Below the pieces are notes generated by a model. That model was not told where the DNA came from. It saw only the letters and a program-made list of their open reading frames with translations, and made no database searches. Below are positions 26,349 to 34,859 of a DNA stretch of 64,000 nt, one piece after another. How positions within the stretch are numbered: the stretch's first letter is position 1; the number at the start of each line of letters is the position of its first letter. This DNA is from Levilactobacillus namurensis (GTDB lineage Bacteria; Bacillota; Bacilli; Lactobacillales; Lactobacillaceae): contig NZ_CP134159.1 in the NCBI RefSeq assembly GCF_032197885.1, positions 1,922,001 to 1,986,000 on the forward strand. Reading direction: 5' to 3'. The position numbers and the translations under genes are program-made.

Positions 26349-26696
26349 GGTCGCGTCCTCCTCATTCACCTGTACCGCAATCACTACCGCTAAGTAAGCC
26401 CTTACATCTTTAATCATAAAAACAAGTTTGATTCAACATTTAGTAGTTAAACCCTTGTTCATCTGAAATTATACACTATATAACCTAAAAAGCCAGCCTT
26501 TTTAATCGCAAAATCATCTTTCGATTAGTTTTTCCATCAATCTCCTCCAGTTACGTCAAACACCTTACTAATCAAGAAGTTAGTCCGTTGCCCATCCCAA
26601 CCAACGCCACCTGATTCTCCCTTTAAAGATGGCGAAAGCCAAATTGGTCCAGAACACTTTCGTCAATCTGTGCAAAACCGATACTAGCTAATTTAA
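26349..26696. other. Upstream region of the LRR adhesin
   Basis: A stretch of 348 bp without a gene. On the minus strand a consensus TATAAT (ATTATA at 26468-26473) lies about 120 bp before the adhesin start and is the best candidate promoter; no convincing -35 is seen. From 26490 to 26690 nothing is recognisable. Confidence 0.45.
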
Positions 26697-26731
26697 CCAA
26701 AAAAAAGGTTCGGAACTCACGCTCCGAACCC
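26697..26731 (-). terminator. Terminator of pgi
   Basis: On the minus strand GGTTCGGA and TCCGAACC pair around GCGTGAGT and are followed by eight T, 19 bp after the pgi stop. Confidence 0.92.
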
Positions 26732-26749
26732 TCTGATAATCATTTTGGC

Positions 26750-28096
26750 TTATAGCCGTTCGTTTAATTGCTTACCCAGGTCTTCAAAACCAGGCTTGCC
26801 TAATAGCGCAAACATGTTGGTCTTGTAAGCTTCAACCCCTGGTTGGTTGAACGGGTTGATGCCGTTCAGGTAACCAGAAATGGCGATAGCCACTTCGAAG
26901 AAGTAAATCAAGTAGCCTAACGTGTATTCGCTTTGATTAGGAATGTGCACGCTCATGTTCGGCACACCGCCGTCCGTGTGGGCTAAGATGACCCCTTCAA
27001 AGGCCTTGGTGTTGGCAAAGCCCATGGTCCGGCCTTCCAAGTAACCTAACCCGTCTAAGTTATCGGCTTCCTTAGGAATGTCCACGTCATGTTCTGGCTT
27101 GTCCACCATCACAACCGTTTCCATCAGCTTCCGTTGTCCCTCTTGGATGTATTGGCCAAAGGAGTGCAAGTCCGTACTGAAGTTAGCGGATGATGGATAG
27201 ATCCCCTTACCGTCTTTCCCTTCGGACTCACCGGTCAATTGCTTCCACCATTCGGCGAAGGCGGCTAACCGTGGCTCGTAGTTTTCTAACAATTCAACCC
27301 CGTAGCCCTTACGGTACAAGATGTTCCGTAAAGCGGCGTATTGGTAAGCTTCGTTCTTCGTCAAATCTGGGTTGGTGTATTCATCAGCAGCATCAGCAGC
27401 CCCCTGCATCAACTGGTCAATGTCGGCACCAGAAGCAGCGATGGGCAACAGACCCACTGGACACAGAACGGAGTAACGGCCACCCACACCATCGGGAATC
27501 ACGAAGGTCTCGTAGCCGGCAGCGTCAGCTTCGGTCTTCAACGCACCGCGCTTGGCATCCGTGGTGGCGTAGATCCGCTTGTTGGCTTCGGCTTCACCAT
27601 ACTTCTTGATCAGCTTCTCCTTGAAGACCCGGAAGGCGATGGAAGGTTCCGTCGTCGTCCCGGACTTCGAGATGATGTTGATGGAGAAGTCCCGGTCACC
27701 CACGAAGTTCAAGAGATCGTGGACGTAGTCGGCACTAATGGAGTTCCCAGCGAACAGAATCTGGGGACCCTTCCGTTGGTCAGCTGGCAGACTGTTGAAG
27801 AAGGTACTGTGTAAGAAGTCCACCGCCATCTTGGCACCTAAGTAGGAGCCACCGATACCGATGACCACTAAGACTTCGGAGTCTTCCCGAATCTTCTTGG
27901 CCGCAGCCTTGATCCGGGCAAATTCAGCCTTGTCATAGTCATGGGGCAACGTTAACCAGTCCCGGAAATCACTGCCGGCCCCGGTGCCTTGCCGCAATTC
28001 AGTATCCGCAGCAGTCACCATAGCCTGCATTTCTCCCAGTTCATTATCATGAACAAATGGACCTAACTTTGAACGATCAAAGGCGATATGTGCCAT
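26750..28096 (-). CDS. pgi: Glucose-6-phosphate isomerase
   Basis: A 448-residue phosphoglucose isomerase of the Gram-positive type, about 450 residues as usual. It interconverts glucose 6-phosphate and fructose 6-phosphate. Visible are [18 protein letters not shown] near 78, [20 protein letters not shown] (the phosphate-binding SKSGTT loop) near 140, [16 protein letters not shown] near 203 and the C-terminal [20 protein letters not shown] with the catalytic Lys. ATG 28096 starts [20 protein letters not shown] lies upstream. It is a monocistronic unit with promoter and terminator. In a phosphoketolase organism it feeds glucose into or out of the upper hexose pathway. Confidence 0.96.
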   Translation of the reverse strand: MAHIAFDRSKLGPFVHDNELGEMQAMVTAADTELRQGTGAGSDFRDWLTLPHDYDKAEFARIKAAAKKIREDSEVLVVIGIGGSYLGAKMAVDFLHSTFFNSLPADQRKGPQILFAGNSISADYVHDLLNFVGDRDFSINIISKSGTTTEPSIAFRVFKEKLIKKYGEAEANKRIYATTDAKRGALKTEADAAGYETFVIPDGVGGRYSVLCPVGLLPIAASGADIDQLMQGAADAADEYTNPDLTKNEAYQYAALRNILYRKGYGVELLENYEPRLAAFAEWWKQLTGESEGKDGKGIYPSSANFSTDLHSFGQYIQEGQRKLMETVVMVDKPEHDVDIPKEADNLDGLGYLEGRTMGFANTKAFEGVILAHTDGGVPNMSVHIPNQSEYTLGYLIYFFEVAIAISGYLNGINPFNQPGVEAYKTNMFALLGKPGFEDLGKQLNERL

Positions 28097-28136
28097 AGTT
28101 AGAAAACCTCACTTTTTAATATTATTCGACTAGTCC

Positions 28137-28164
28137 ATTATAACGCAATTCTCTTAAATGTAAA
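28137..28164 (-). promoter_or_regulatory. Promoter of pgi
   Basis: On the minus strand TTTACA (bases 28159-28164) and TATAAT (28137-28142) are spaced by 16 bp, 41 bp before the start codon. A near-palindrome ATGGTCTAGTCCAT touches the -35 at 28164-28177. Confidence 0.78.
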
Positions 28165-28191
28165 TGGTCTAGTCCATAAAAAATGTGATAA

Positions 28192-28221
28192 TAAAAAGGC
28201 CGACAACGCCCGTCATCAGCC
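28192..28221 (-). terminator. Terminator of the GRP transporter gene
   Basis: On the minus strand GGCTGATGAC and GTTGTCGGCC pair (with G-U pairs) around GGGC, then TTTTTATT follows, 8 bp after the stop. Confidence 0.82.
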
Positions 28222-28229
28222 CGTTTATC

Positions 28230-29099
28230 CTATTTCATCAATCCTAAAGTGACCCCACCTGCAATGACTAAAAGTGAGCCAATTACCGTGTAGACCATTT
28301 CGCGATTTGTCTTCTTTTCACCCAAGAGCCAGATGCTCCCGAAGGTGGAAATCACGATCCCACATTGGGCCAGTGAGTAGCTGATTGCCAACCCCACGGA
28401 CGGAATCGCCATGAACATGAAGAAGTTCCCAATGCCCCAGACCAGACCGGTCAGCACGTTCTTGGCTGTGGCCACGTGCCAAACCTTCTTCCGGTTCTCC
28501 TTCGACAACAGGATGAAGATCAACGCCCCCAGAATCATCCCAATGGATTGGGGGAACAGGATCAACTTGGAGTCCAATCCCGACATGTTCACAATCACCG
28601 TGTACAGGATGTAACCTACCGTCGAGATGGCGATGGCCGTAGCCCCGCGACCCGCTTCAATGTGCTCACTATTGACGCCCGCACTTTTATCGCGCAAGGA
28701 CGTCAAAGCGGCCCCGGCAATCAAGATGATGACCGCGATGGTCCCCGTCATCACCATGGTACTGGTTTTCCATTCGTGGAAGAGCAAGACCCCGGCTAAC
28801 GCGGTCCCGGCCAACTGTAACCCGGTCGAAATCGGGACCGTCCGGGAGATGCCGATGAACTTCATGGATTGGAACTGTTCAAATTGCCCCACGGCCCAGC
28901 AGAGACCAGACGCAATCCCAACCAGCATTGCGATACCCGATAGTTGAACGTGGAAATATACCAGCGAAAAAATCCCGAATAAAACGGCTCCGGCCGTCAT
29001 TCCTAACGTTTGTTGATACGACGTTCCGCCCAAGCGGCCACTGATCAACCCGATGCTTCCCCAGCAAAGTGCTGGAATCAAAGCTAGTAAAATTCCCAT
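28230..29099 (-). CDS. GRP-family sugar transporter (GlcU/RbsU-like)
   Basis: A 289-residue membrane protein with ten helices in the drug/metabolite transporter fold. The start MGILLALIPALCWGSIGLIS, the block CWAVGQFEQFQSMKFIGISR and the end GSLLVIAGGVTLGLMK are typical of the glucose/ribose porter family (GlcU of Staphylococcus and Bacillus, RbsU of lactobacilli). It imports glucose or ribose with protons, without phosphorylation. ATG 29099 follows GAGGG at 7 bp; the open frame extends 7 codons upstream without a site. A cre-like box lies upstream, so carbon catabolite control is likely. Which sugar it carries cannot be told. Confidence 0.92.
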   Translation of the reverse strand: MGILLALIPALCWGSIGLISGRLGGTSYQQTLGMTAGAVLFGIFSLVYFHVQLSGIAMLVGIASGLCWAVGQFEQFQSMKFIGISRTVPISTGLQLAGTALAGVLLFHEWKTSTMVMTGTIAVIILIAGAALTSLRDKSAGVNSEHIEAGRGATAIAISTVGYILYTVIVNMSGLDSKLILFPQSIGMILGALIFILLSKENRKKVWHVATAKNVLTGLVWGIGNFFMFMAIPSVGLAISYSLAQCGIVISTFGSIWLLGEKKTNREMVYTVIGSLLVIAGGVTLGLMK

Positions 29100-29140
29100 T
29101 GTAAATCCCTCTACTCTCATTTTAATTATGCCGTTTGTTT

Positions 29141-29197
29141 TTGTAAACGCTTTTTGTTTACAAGAATAAGTTTAAGGGTTCTGGTTCTAAAAGTAAA
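29141..29197 (-). promoter_or_regulatory. Promoter and cre-like palindrome for the GRP transporter
   Basis: On the minus strand TTTACT (29192-29197) and TAAACT (29169-29174) are 17 bp apart. Just downstream, TTGTAAAC (29141-29148) and GTTTACAA (29156-29163) form a perfect 8-bp dyad; TTGTAAACGCTTTTT inside it resembles a CcpA cre with one mismatch. Binding there would block elongation. Confidence 0.68.
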
Positions 29198-29209
29198 CTA
29201 TTTCTGATA

Positions 29210-29255
29210 AAAAAAACAGTGAACTATCAATGGTCTAGCCACTTGTTCACTGTTC
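29210..29255 (-). terminator. Terminator of the methyltransferase gene
   Basis: On the minus strand GAACAGTGAAC and GTTCACTGTTT pair across a 24-nt loop and run into TTTTTTTATC. Confidence 0.8.
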
Positions 29256-29291
29256 ATTAGGTTGTTTTCACACGCTTTCATTCACAAACAA

Positions 29292-30440
29292 TTACCCGAT
29301 AACCAAATGTAACCCCTTGAGTGCTTCACTCTGCCGGTCGGCCGAATTGGTCATAAAGTCGGCTGGGGAGTGAAAGTCCATGGAAACATTTACATGACCG
29401 GTATAATTTTGGGCAACTTCACTAACAGTCGTCCGGAGTTTCTTTAATGAGTAGCCCGGTGCCGTCGTGGTGACCAGTACCTGTGAGCCCGGATGCGTCA
29501 CCTGAAGGACTTGGGTCAATAAGGCCCCCAGATCTTGGTCTAGGTCGAAGCGGTGCTTCTTCCCGCGAATGAACGCTGGCGGATTCACAAAGACCGTGTC
29601 GAAAGTCAACTCGTGCTTAATGGCGTAATCCAAGTAGTTGGCCACGTCCATAGTCCGCATCTCGACCGCCGCTTGGTCCAGGTTATTGGCCGCCAATTGC
29701 GCCTGTAAGGCCGTGGTAGCCCGGTTGGTCGGGTCGACCGTGACGGCTTCCGTGGCGTCGCCGGCCATGGCCGCGGTCACGACCCCCGTCTCCGCACTGT
29801 ACAGGTTCAAGATGCGCTGCTGAGCGCTGTTCTCGCGAGCCCAAGCCCGTTCGTCCCGGAACTCTAAGGCCAACTGTTGGCGACTAACGGTCAGGTCGAC
29901 CGGATAGGCCACCCCCGCTTCGGTAATGGTGACAGGATCCTGAGGCAGCTTCCCTGTGACCACTTGCAAGGCCTCTTGACCAGGCGTTGCGGCTAAGACG
30001 GTCAGGTTTTGCCCCATGACCCGCTGGAAGCCCGCGTAAATCAACCGCGCTTGACGCTTCAACGCCGCGTTTTGCCAGCGGAAGACGTAGATACCTTGAT
30101 AGACGTCGATGATCAGACCACCTAGGCCATCCCCCACGTCGTTAAAGAAGCGGTAGGCTTCCCCAACGTTAATGGCAGCACGCTTGGCTTGGGCCGCGCG
30201 GAACTTGCTGGCGAAGAACCGTTCGTCGATGGGTTCATTTTCCCGTAGGCTCAGCACGTAGCCGGCCCCCCGGTGTTGTTTGGCAAAATAAGCGGTCGCC
30301 ACGAAATGGCCGTGGTTCTCTAGTTGTACCCACGCGCCATCCTCAAAGTCCTGGCGATTCTCTAAATCAGTGATGTTGACGACGGGATACCCGTCTTCGA
30401 ACTTCCGGACAGATTTCCCGGTAATTTGTATACGTTTCAA
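29292..30440 (-). CDS. Class I SAM-dependent rRNA methyltransferase (RlmI-like)
   Basis: A 382-residue protein. Residues 1-75 form a PUA RNA-binding domain (FEDGYPVVNITDLENRQDFE), and residues about 170-380 a Rossmann methyltransferase. Motif I is degenerate: RILNLYSAETGVVTAAMAGD, where RlmI usually has LDLFAYTGGFSVAAAxGG. Motif IV is TFDTVFVNPPAFIRGKKHRF, the N-P-P-x-F of m5C methyltransferases where D-P-P is usual. The family modifies C1962 of 23S rRNA. ATG 30440 has GGAGGATTCACTTG upstream. It is monocistronic with a terminator. The changed motifs suggest either a divergent clade or altered substrate; methyltransferase identity is solid, the exact target is not. Confidence 0.85.
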   Translation of the reverse strand: MKRIQITGKSVRKFEDGYPVVNITDLENRQDFEDGAWVQLENHGHFVATAYFAKQHRGAGYVLSLRENEPIDERFFASKFRAAQAKRAAINVGEAYRFFNDVGDGLGGLIIDVYQGIYVFRWQNAALKRQARLIYAGFQRVMGQNLTVLAATPGQEALQVVTGKLPQDPVTITEAGVAYPVDLTVSRQQLALEFRDERAWARENSAQQRILNLYSAETGVVTAAMAGDATEAVTVDPTNRATTALQAQLAANNLDQAAVEMRTMDVANYLDYAIKHELTFDTVFVNPPAFIRGKKHRFDLDQDLGALLTQVLQVTHPGSQVLVTTTAPGYSLKKLRTTVSEVAQNYTGHVNVSMDFHSPADFMTNSADRQSEALKGLHLVIG

Positions 30441-30483
30441 GTGAATCCTCCTTAATTGTGCTCCCTATTGTACCATGTTCATG

Positions 30484-31950
30484 CTAGTCCGTCTTGGCGC
30501 GGTCGACATTTGTCTGGTGTTGGTCGGGGAAAATCACGGTAAACGTGGTCCCCACGCCCTGCTTGCTGTCCACGCTAATCTTCCCGTGGTGTAGCTGAAC
30601 CAGCTGGTGGACGATCGATAAGCCCAGACCGGACTCGCCGTACTTGGTGTTCTTCCGTGACGGATCGGCCTTGTAGTAGCGTTCCCAGATGTTCTGGAGT
30701 TGCTCGTCACTCATCCCCATCCCGGTGTCGGCGACCTTGATGATGGCCTCCTCATACCCACGCTGGGCGGTAATCGTGATGTGCCCTTGCTGGGTGAACT
30801 GAATGGCGTTCTGGGTGATGTTGAACATGATCTGGACAAACCGGTCATAGTCGGCATACACGGCAATTTCTTCCGGTGCCTGCAGCTCCAGCGTATCCTG
30901 ACTGTCATCGGCCTTTTGCTTCAACTGCTCCACAATGTTATGCAGGGCATCGACGGCGTTAAACTCATGTAAATTCAACGAAATCTGGTTCGAGCGAATC
31001 TTCTCGTAGTCCAGGTTCTCGTTGACCAGACGAATCAACCGGCTGGTCTCGCTACGCATTAGGTCGATACTCTCTTCCTTACTTTCTTCCGGAATCGCGT
31101 CGTAAGCCAGGCCCTCTAGTAGCCCGTTGATGGTGGTCAACGGCGTACGCATCTCGTGGGACGCGTTGGCCATGAACTCCCGCCGGCGCTGTTCTTGCCG
31201 CTGAATCTCCTCTTGGGAATCCTTCAGTGAATGGGTCATCCCGTTGAAATCGTTGATCAAATCATCAATTTCGTCCCGATTGCGACTGGCCATCTGGACG
31301 TCATAGTCCCCCTGGGCGACCTGGTTCGTGGCCTTCCGCAGCCGATTGATCCGCGAGGTGTAATACCGAGCCAGGATGTAGCTGGCCACGATGGCCACCA
31401 GAATCGAGACGAACAACGCCCGAATCAGGTTCCGGTTAATCTGGTTGATGTTGGTATTGATATCCGAGACAAAGGCCCCCATGACCACCACCGCTACCAG
31501 CTTATGGTTATAGAAGTAAGGTTTCATGACTTCGGTCACGGCTGGCGTCACCCGCCCGTTCTTGTTCCGCATTCGGCGGTCGACCACCTTGTGGATGATC
31601 CGGTTATTCTTCATCTTGTTCCAGTCCTTCTGGTTAATGGACTGCTGATAGACGTTGTCCGGAAAGACAATCTGGTTCTTGGCACTATAAATGGTGACGC
31701 TGACGGCCTGATTTTGTAGCAATTGTTCGCTGTTTTCTAGCGCCGTGGTATCAAAATTGACTTGTTTGGGATTCTCCGCGCTGATTCGCAAGGACTGTTC
31801 AATCAGACTGTTGGAGTACTTCTCCAGGGTGTTCCAGGTGTTGCTGTAGACCATGTGCCGGGTCATCTGGGTGTAGGACACGCCTAATAACACCAAGATG
31901 ATGGTAATGGCGGCAAAAAAGCCCAACATCTGTTGATACATTAGTTTCAT
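30484..31950 (-). CDS. Sensor histidine kinase
   Basis: A 488-residue HAMP-HisKA-HATPase kinase. Helix 1 is near residues 8-28, an extracellular sensor segment runs to about 165, and helix 2 is near 168-190. HAMP follows (RINRLRKATNQVAQGDYDVQ). The H-box ANASHEMRTPLTTINGLLEG carries the phosphorylated His near 265. The N-box is NITQNAIQFTQQG, G1 DTGMGM and G2 GLGLSI. Its start overlaps the response regulator stop by 4 bp (ATGA), so they are co-translated. The long two-helix sensor and PhoR/ResE/YclK-like kinase core suggest cell-envelope or nutrient sensing; the signal is unknown. Confidence 0.93.
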   Translation of the reverse strand: MKLMYQQMLGFFAAITIILVLLGVSYTQMTRHMVYSNTWNTLEKYSNSLIEQSLRISAENPKQVNFDTTALENSEQLLQNQAVSVTIYSAKNQIVFPDNVYQQSINQKDWNKMKNNRIIHKVVDRRMRNKNGRVTPAVTEVMKPYFYNHKLVAVVVMGAFVSDINTNINQINRNLIRALFVSILVAIVASYILARYYTSRINRLRKATNQVAQGDYDVQMASRNRDEIDDLINDFNGMTHSLKDSQEEIQRQEQRRREFMANASHEMRTPLTTINGLLEGLAYDAIPEESKEESIDLMRSETSRLIRLVNENLDYEKIRSNQISLNLHEFNAVDALHNIVEQLKQKADDSQDTLELQAPEEIAVYADYDRFVQIMFNITQNAIQFTQQGHITITAQRGYEEAIIKVADTGMGMSDEQLQNIWERYYKADPSRKNTKYGESGLGLSIVHQLVQLHHGKISVDSKQGVGTTFTVIFPDQHQTNVDRAKTD

Positions 31951-32681
31951 TTGGAATCGGCTCCACTATCATCGAATTTATAACCCACGCCCCAAACGGT
32001 TTGGATAATCTGTGGCCCCACTTTCTCGATTTTCTGTCGCAACTTCTTGATGTGGGCGTCGACCGTCCGCTCATCGCCGTAGTACTCGTAATCCCAGACC
32101 AACTGGAGGAGCTGTTCCCGGGAGAATACCTGACGGGGCTTCTGGGCCAACGTCTTCAACAAGTCGAATTCCTTAGGCGTCAGGTCCTCGATCTGGCGAT
32201 CGTTTAAGTACGCTTCACGCGTCTTGGTGTTTAACTTGAAGTGCTCCGTGACCACGTCAAAGGACTCCGTGTCATCCAGGGATTGGGGCTCTTGGACCTT
32301 CGATACGGGGGCCAATTCCGCCCGCCGGTGTAAGGCCTTGATGCGCGCAATCAGCGTGATTGGACTGAATGGTTTGGTAACGTAGTCGTCAGCCCCCATC
32401 TCTAGTCCCAAGACCTGGTCGCTTTCCGAATCGCGCGCCGTCAACATGATGATGGGCACGGTCGGTGAGAGCTTTCGAATCTCGGCACTGACCTGCATCC
32501 CGTCCAAGCCGGGCAGGTTCAGGTCTAAGGTGACCATGTCCCAGTCGTTCGGCATCGCGGCGAACATCTCAACGGCCTCGTTGCCATCGTAGGCGAACGA
32601 GACGTCCCACTGTTCCTTCTTAAAAAACATCGACATCATTTGCGATACTGAGTGGTTATCCTCAATCATTAATAACTTCAT
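31947..32681 (-). CDS. OmpR-family response regulator
   Basis: A 244-residue regulator. Receiver: MKLLMIEDNHSVSQMM with the acidic pair at the start, phospho-acceptor Asp in WDMVTLDLNLPGLDG near residue 54, Thr in IIMLTARDSES and Lys in DDYVTKPFSP. The C-terminal winged helix reads IEDLTPKEFDLLKTLAQKPR and ERTVDAHIKKLRQKIEK. ATG 32681 is preceded by GGAGGTCAC; the 36-codon upstream extension lacks support. It is the first gene of a two-gene operon with the kinase. Confidence 0.95.
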   Translation of the reverse strand: MKLLMIEDNHSVSQMMSMFFKKEQWDVSFAYDGNEAVEMFAAMPNDWDMVTLDLNLPGLDGMQVSAEIRKLSPTVPIIMLTARDSESDQVLGLEMGADDYVTKPFSPITLIARIKALHRRAELAPVSKVQEPQSLDDTESFDVVTEHFKLNTKTREAYLNDRQIEDLTPKEFDLLKTLAQKPRQVFSREQLLQLVWDYEYYGDERTVDAHIKKLRQKIEKVGPQIIQTVWGVGYKFDDSGADSK

Positions 32682-32900
32682 GTGTGACCTCCAAAGTGAC
32701 CTCACCGGTATTCGGAGCCAGCCAAAAGTTCGTGAGTCATATTGTCCTGAAGTTAACAGGTGAATCAGAAAGCTCCGTGATAGAACCATGAAGTTTCTGT
32801 AACTTTTGCTGCATTATTGCTATAGGCTCCGTAGTTACCTATTATACTATACTGCTTGGGGTGGAATTTCTTTTATTTAGGCCGGAAAATGCGAAATATT

Positions 32901-32928
32901 TTGCAGGGTGGCTGAGATATGGTAGACT
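32901..32928 (+). promoter_or_regulatory. Promoter of ssrA
   Basis: TTGCAG at 32901-32906 and TAGACT at 32923-32928 with a 16-bp spacer, 16 bp before the mature tmRNA 5' end; the -10 is preceded by TATGG. Confidence 0.7.
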
Positions 32929-32944
32929 AGATTAGTATCGTTTT

Positions 32945-33313
32945 GGGGCTGTTCTGGATTCGACTGGTATAGGTCGAGCCTTGGTTGCACTCCGTAGCGG
33001 CATCTACGTTAAAAGGTCCAGTTTAATTATAACTGCAAAAAATAATAACAATTCTTACGCTTTAGCTGCTTAATAGGCGCTTAACGTAGATCCTCCTAGC
33101 CTTACCCGCGGGTTAGATCTGGGTCCTAAATTTAACGGGTTACGTTGACTGGCTCCCACCTGAAGCTGTTCAAAAGAGATGAATCAGGTTAGCTCAGCAT
33201 GTTGGCCCTGACAGGCGGCAGGTTGTTGGGTGAAAACTTAAGTAGTCTGCCTATGAGTGTAGAGGCTGGGGTGGCGATATGCTAGGACGCGGGTTCAATC
33301 CCCGCCAGCTCCA
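32945..33313 (+). ncRNA. ssrA: tmRNA
   Basis: A 369-nt transfer-messenger RNA. The tRNA-like ends pair: GGGGCTG at 32945 with CAGCTCC at 33306-33312, discriminator A; the T-arm is GGGTTCAATCCC. The 5' D-loop region GGATTCGACTGG is the standard tmRNA signature. The tag frame starts at GCA 33035-33037 and reads AKNNNNSYALAA before TAA at 33071, followed by TAG. It rescues stalled ribosomes with SmpB and tags the incomplete protein for proteolysis. The CCA end is not encoded (CCATTG follows). The tag ends in ALAA as in other lactobacilli. Confidence 0.97.
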
Positions 33314-33402
33314 TTGATAAGGTTTTAGGCTCCTGCAGGGGGCTTCAAAACACTGATAAATCAACGTTGATAATTTTGGCGGGTTTCACATAATCATTTT
33401 AA

Positions 33403-33434
33403 ATGGCATTCAATGACATTCAAAATGGCATTCA
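33403..33434. repeat. Three short direct repeats downstream of ssrA
   Basis: ATGGCATTCA (33403), ATGACATTCA (33413) and ATGGCATTCA (33425) follow the tmRNA 3' end by 90 bp. Closely spaced 10-bp direct repeats beside a tmRNA 3' end look like arm-type integrase sites of an element that once used ssrA as its attachment site. No integrase gene remains, so this is inference. Confidence 0.4.
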
Positions 33435-33473
33435 CGAAACAACAAATTAACCAACGGTGGTAGGGATAACGAA

Positions 33474-33500
33474 CTGTTAGCTTAACGGCTAGCAGTTTTT
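33474..33500 (+). terminator. Terminator downstream of ssrA
   Basis: CTGTTAGC and GCTAGCAG pair around TTAACG, followed by TTTTTATTT. It lies 160 bp after the tmRNA 3' end, an unusually long distance. Confidence 0.8.
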
Positions 33501-33553
33501 ATTTAGGCACTATTCTGACTACAGCAACATCCCCCCATTAGGACCTATCACAA

Positions 33554-33581
33554 TTGATATATATATCAGTTGTGATATACT
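33554..33581 (+). promoter_or_regulatory. Promoter of the antitoxin RNA
   Basis: TTGATA at 33554-33559 and TATACT at 33576-33581 with a 16-bp spacer. A dyad of TATCACAATTGATAT type overlaps the -35 region. Confidence 0.72.
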
Positions 33582-33587
33582 AAAGGT

Positions 33588-33654
33588 ACAAGAAAAGATT
33601 GTACCATTGGATTCACCAAAGCCCCTGACTATCCCAGTAGCCAGGGGCTTTTTT
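33588..33654 (+). ncRNA. Antisense antitoxin RNA (RNA II of a par/Fst-type locus)
   Basis: The expected transcript is about 67 nt: a 5' hairpin (GGTACAA/TTGTACC), then bases 33596-33617, then the terminator hairpin AGCCCCTG/CAGGGGCT with TTTTTT. Bases 33596-33617 are nearly the same as 33778-33800 (differences at three positions, including one indel), so the RNA is complementary to the toxin mRNA across its ribosome site and AUG. In the Enterococcus pAD1 par system the antitoxin RNA II is about 65 nt, convergent with the toxin gene, and pairs through direct repeats and the shared terminator; the layout here is the same. Confidence 0.8.
33618..33654. terminator. Shared terminator of toxin mRNA and antitoxin RNA
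   Basis: AAAGCCCCTG and CAGGGGCTTT form the stem. The T tract is strong on the plus strand and short on the minus strand. It lies between the converging transcripts, as in known par loci. Confidence 0.85.
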
Positions 33655-33702
33655 ATACGTCTATGTAATTGCTATAAACGGGTGGGTTAGCTGTGCCTAA
33701 GA

Positions 33703-33789
33703 CTACCTGTGTCGCCTACGGTCTAACCAGTCCGTAAATAAAGCAATCAGGATGCCAACAACAAGTGGCGCAAAAAAAGATTGTATCAT
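33703..33789 (-). CDS. Fst-family type I toxin, 28 residues
   Basis: ATG 33789 to TAG at 33703 encodes MIQSFFAPLVVGILIALFTD followed by WLDRRRHR. This has the Fst/Ldr-like signature: a short hydrophobic helix with an internal Pro near the start (FFAPLVVGILIALF), then WLD and a charged tail. Such peptides insert into the membrane and stop growth when unpaired from their antitoxin RNA. GGAGG lies 12 bp before the ATG and is held in a 5' hairpin (CCCAC/GTGGG). The antisense RNA covers both. It is too short for usual gene finders. The chromosomal location beside ssrA points to a former mobile element or a lineage-stable locus. Confidence 0.88.
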   Translation of the reverse strand: MIQSFFAPLVVGILIALFTDWLDRRRHR

Positions 33790-33837
33790 AAGGATTCACC
33801 TCCCCACTGTTGCTAGTGTGGGTTAGGCAACCCTTCA

Positions 33838-33866
33838 ATTATGCTTAAAAAGTTTATCCCGGACAA
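33838..33866 (-). promoter_or_regulatory. Promoter of the Fst toxin mRNA
   Basis: On the minus strand TTGTCC (33861-33866) and CATAAT (33838-33843) are spaced by 17 bp, giving a 5' leader of about 40 nt with two small hairpins before the toxin start. Confidence 0.62.
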
Positions 33867-33976
33867 TCAGAGTGGCTCCTCTTTACGCTTTCGATTCAAA
33901 AGCGACAAGAAAAGTTTGCGCCATTTGATGATTGGTCTAAGGCGTAACCTCTTTGCAGGAGTCTTCTTTAAACACA

Positions 33977-34022
33977 GTACAAACGGCTACTTCTGATGAT
34001 TACCAAAATCACCAAAAATAGC
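33977..34022 (-). terminator. Possible terminator of the hemicellulose operon
   Basis: On the minus strand AACGGCTA and TAGCCGTT pair across a 30-nt inner region, 16 bp after the last gene. The T tract is short (TTTGT), so efficiency is uncertain. Confidence 0.45.
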
Positions 34023-34037
34023 CGTTCATTGTACACA

Positions 34038-34832
34038 CTAATCTATCCTGTCATCCGCCAATAACGTCTTCGAAAAGAATCGTAGTGTTTCCTCAAGAAG
34101 CATCGTTTTGACCGGTACGGAGTTCCAAGCATGAGTGGCACCCGGAACTTCCACTAAATTTGCCCCTTGCCGATAGATTCTCTGATACTTCTCCGAATAT
34201 GCAATCGGTGCAATACTATCCGCATCACCGTGAATAATCGCCACTGGTCCTGAGTACTGCGCCGCTGTTTGGTAAATGTGGATATTCTTTAAGTCATCAA
34301 AGAATGCGGGACTCAATTTCAAACTATTAAAGTCGAAATACCCCGACCGAGCGACCCGTTCAGTCGATCGTCCTTGTAAAACATGCTGCTTTACAATCTC
34401 ATCAACAAAAACTGCAGCAGGCGACCACATGCACAGGGCCCTAATATCCTGAGGAAGCTTTCCGGCCGTCATACTAGCGGCGACGCCTCCTAAACTCATT
34501 CCTAGCAACGCCAGCCGGTTTTCATCCACAAAATCTAACGATTCAACAAAGCTTACCAGCTTCATACTTTCTCTAAGCTCTTGCGTAAATGTGAAATCAA
34601 TAAACTCGCCATCACTTTCACCGTGACATCCATAATCAAAGGCCACCGCTGCAATGCCATGATGATTCAGCTTACGGCTCATTTGAACAAAGGAACCAAA
34701 CGCTTCATCCCGATTCGACGAAAAGCCATGGAACATCAGTACAGTCGGCAACGGTTACTGCCCATTTTCCGGGATATAAGCCGTTCCCCGTAATGTCAGT
34801 CCATCAATTTCAGTCGACACCCATTTAATCAT
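34038..34832 (-). pseudogene. Alpha/beta-hydrolase (cinnamoyl/feruloyl esterase-like), interrupted by an in-frame stop
   Basis: From ATG 34832 (AAGG upstream) the frame reads MIKWVSTEIDGLTLRGTAYI, PENGQ, then TAA at 34755-34757 (codon 26), then in frame PLPTVLMFHGFSSNRDEAFG to the stop at 34038. About 264 codons in total match the length of small serine esterases of the LJ0536/Est1E type. The catalytic Ser lies in LLGMSLGGVA; an acidic residue in AIIHGDADSIAP and the His in GATHAW complete the triad. Translation from a TTG at 34751 would remove the first beta strands but keep the triad. It is the last gene of the hemicellulose operon, 27 bp after the other hydrolase. It probably released ferulic or acetyl groups from side chains. 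A base-calling error is possible. Confidence 0.82.
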
Positions 34833-34859
34833 CGTTTTCGACCTTCTATCATAATGCCA

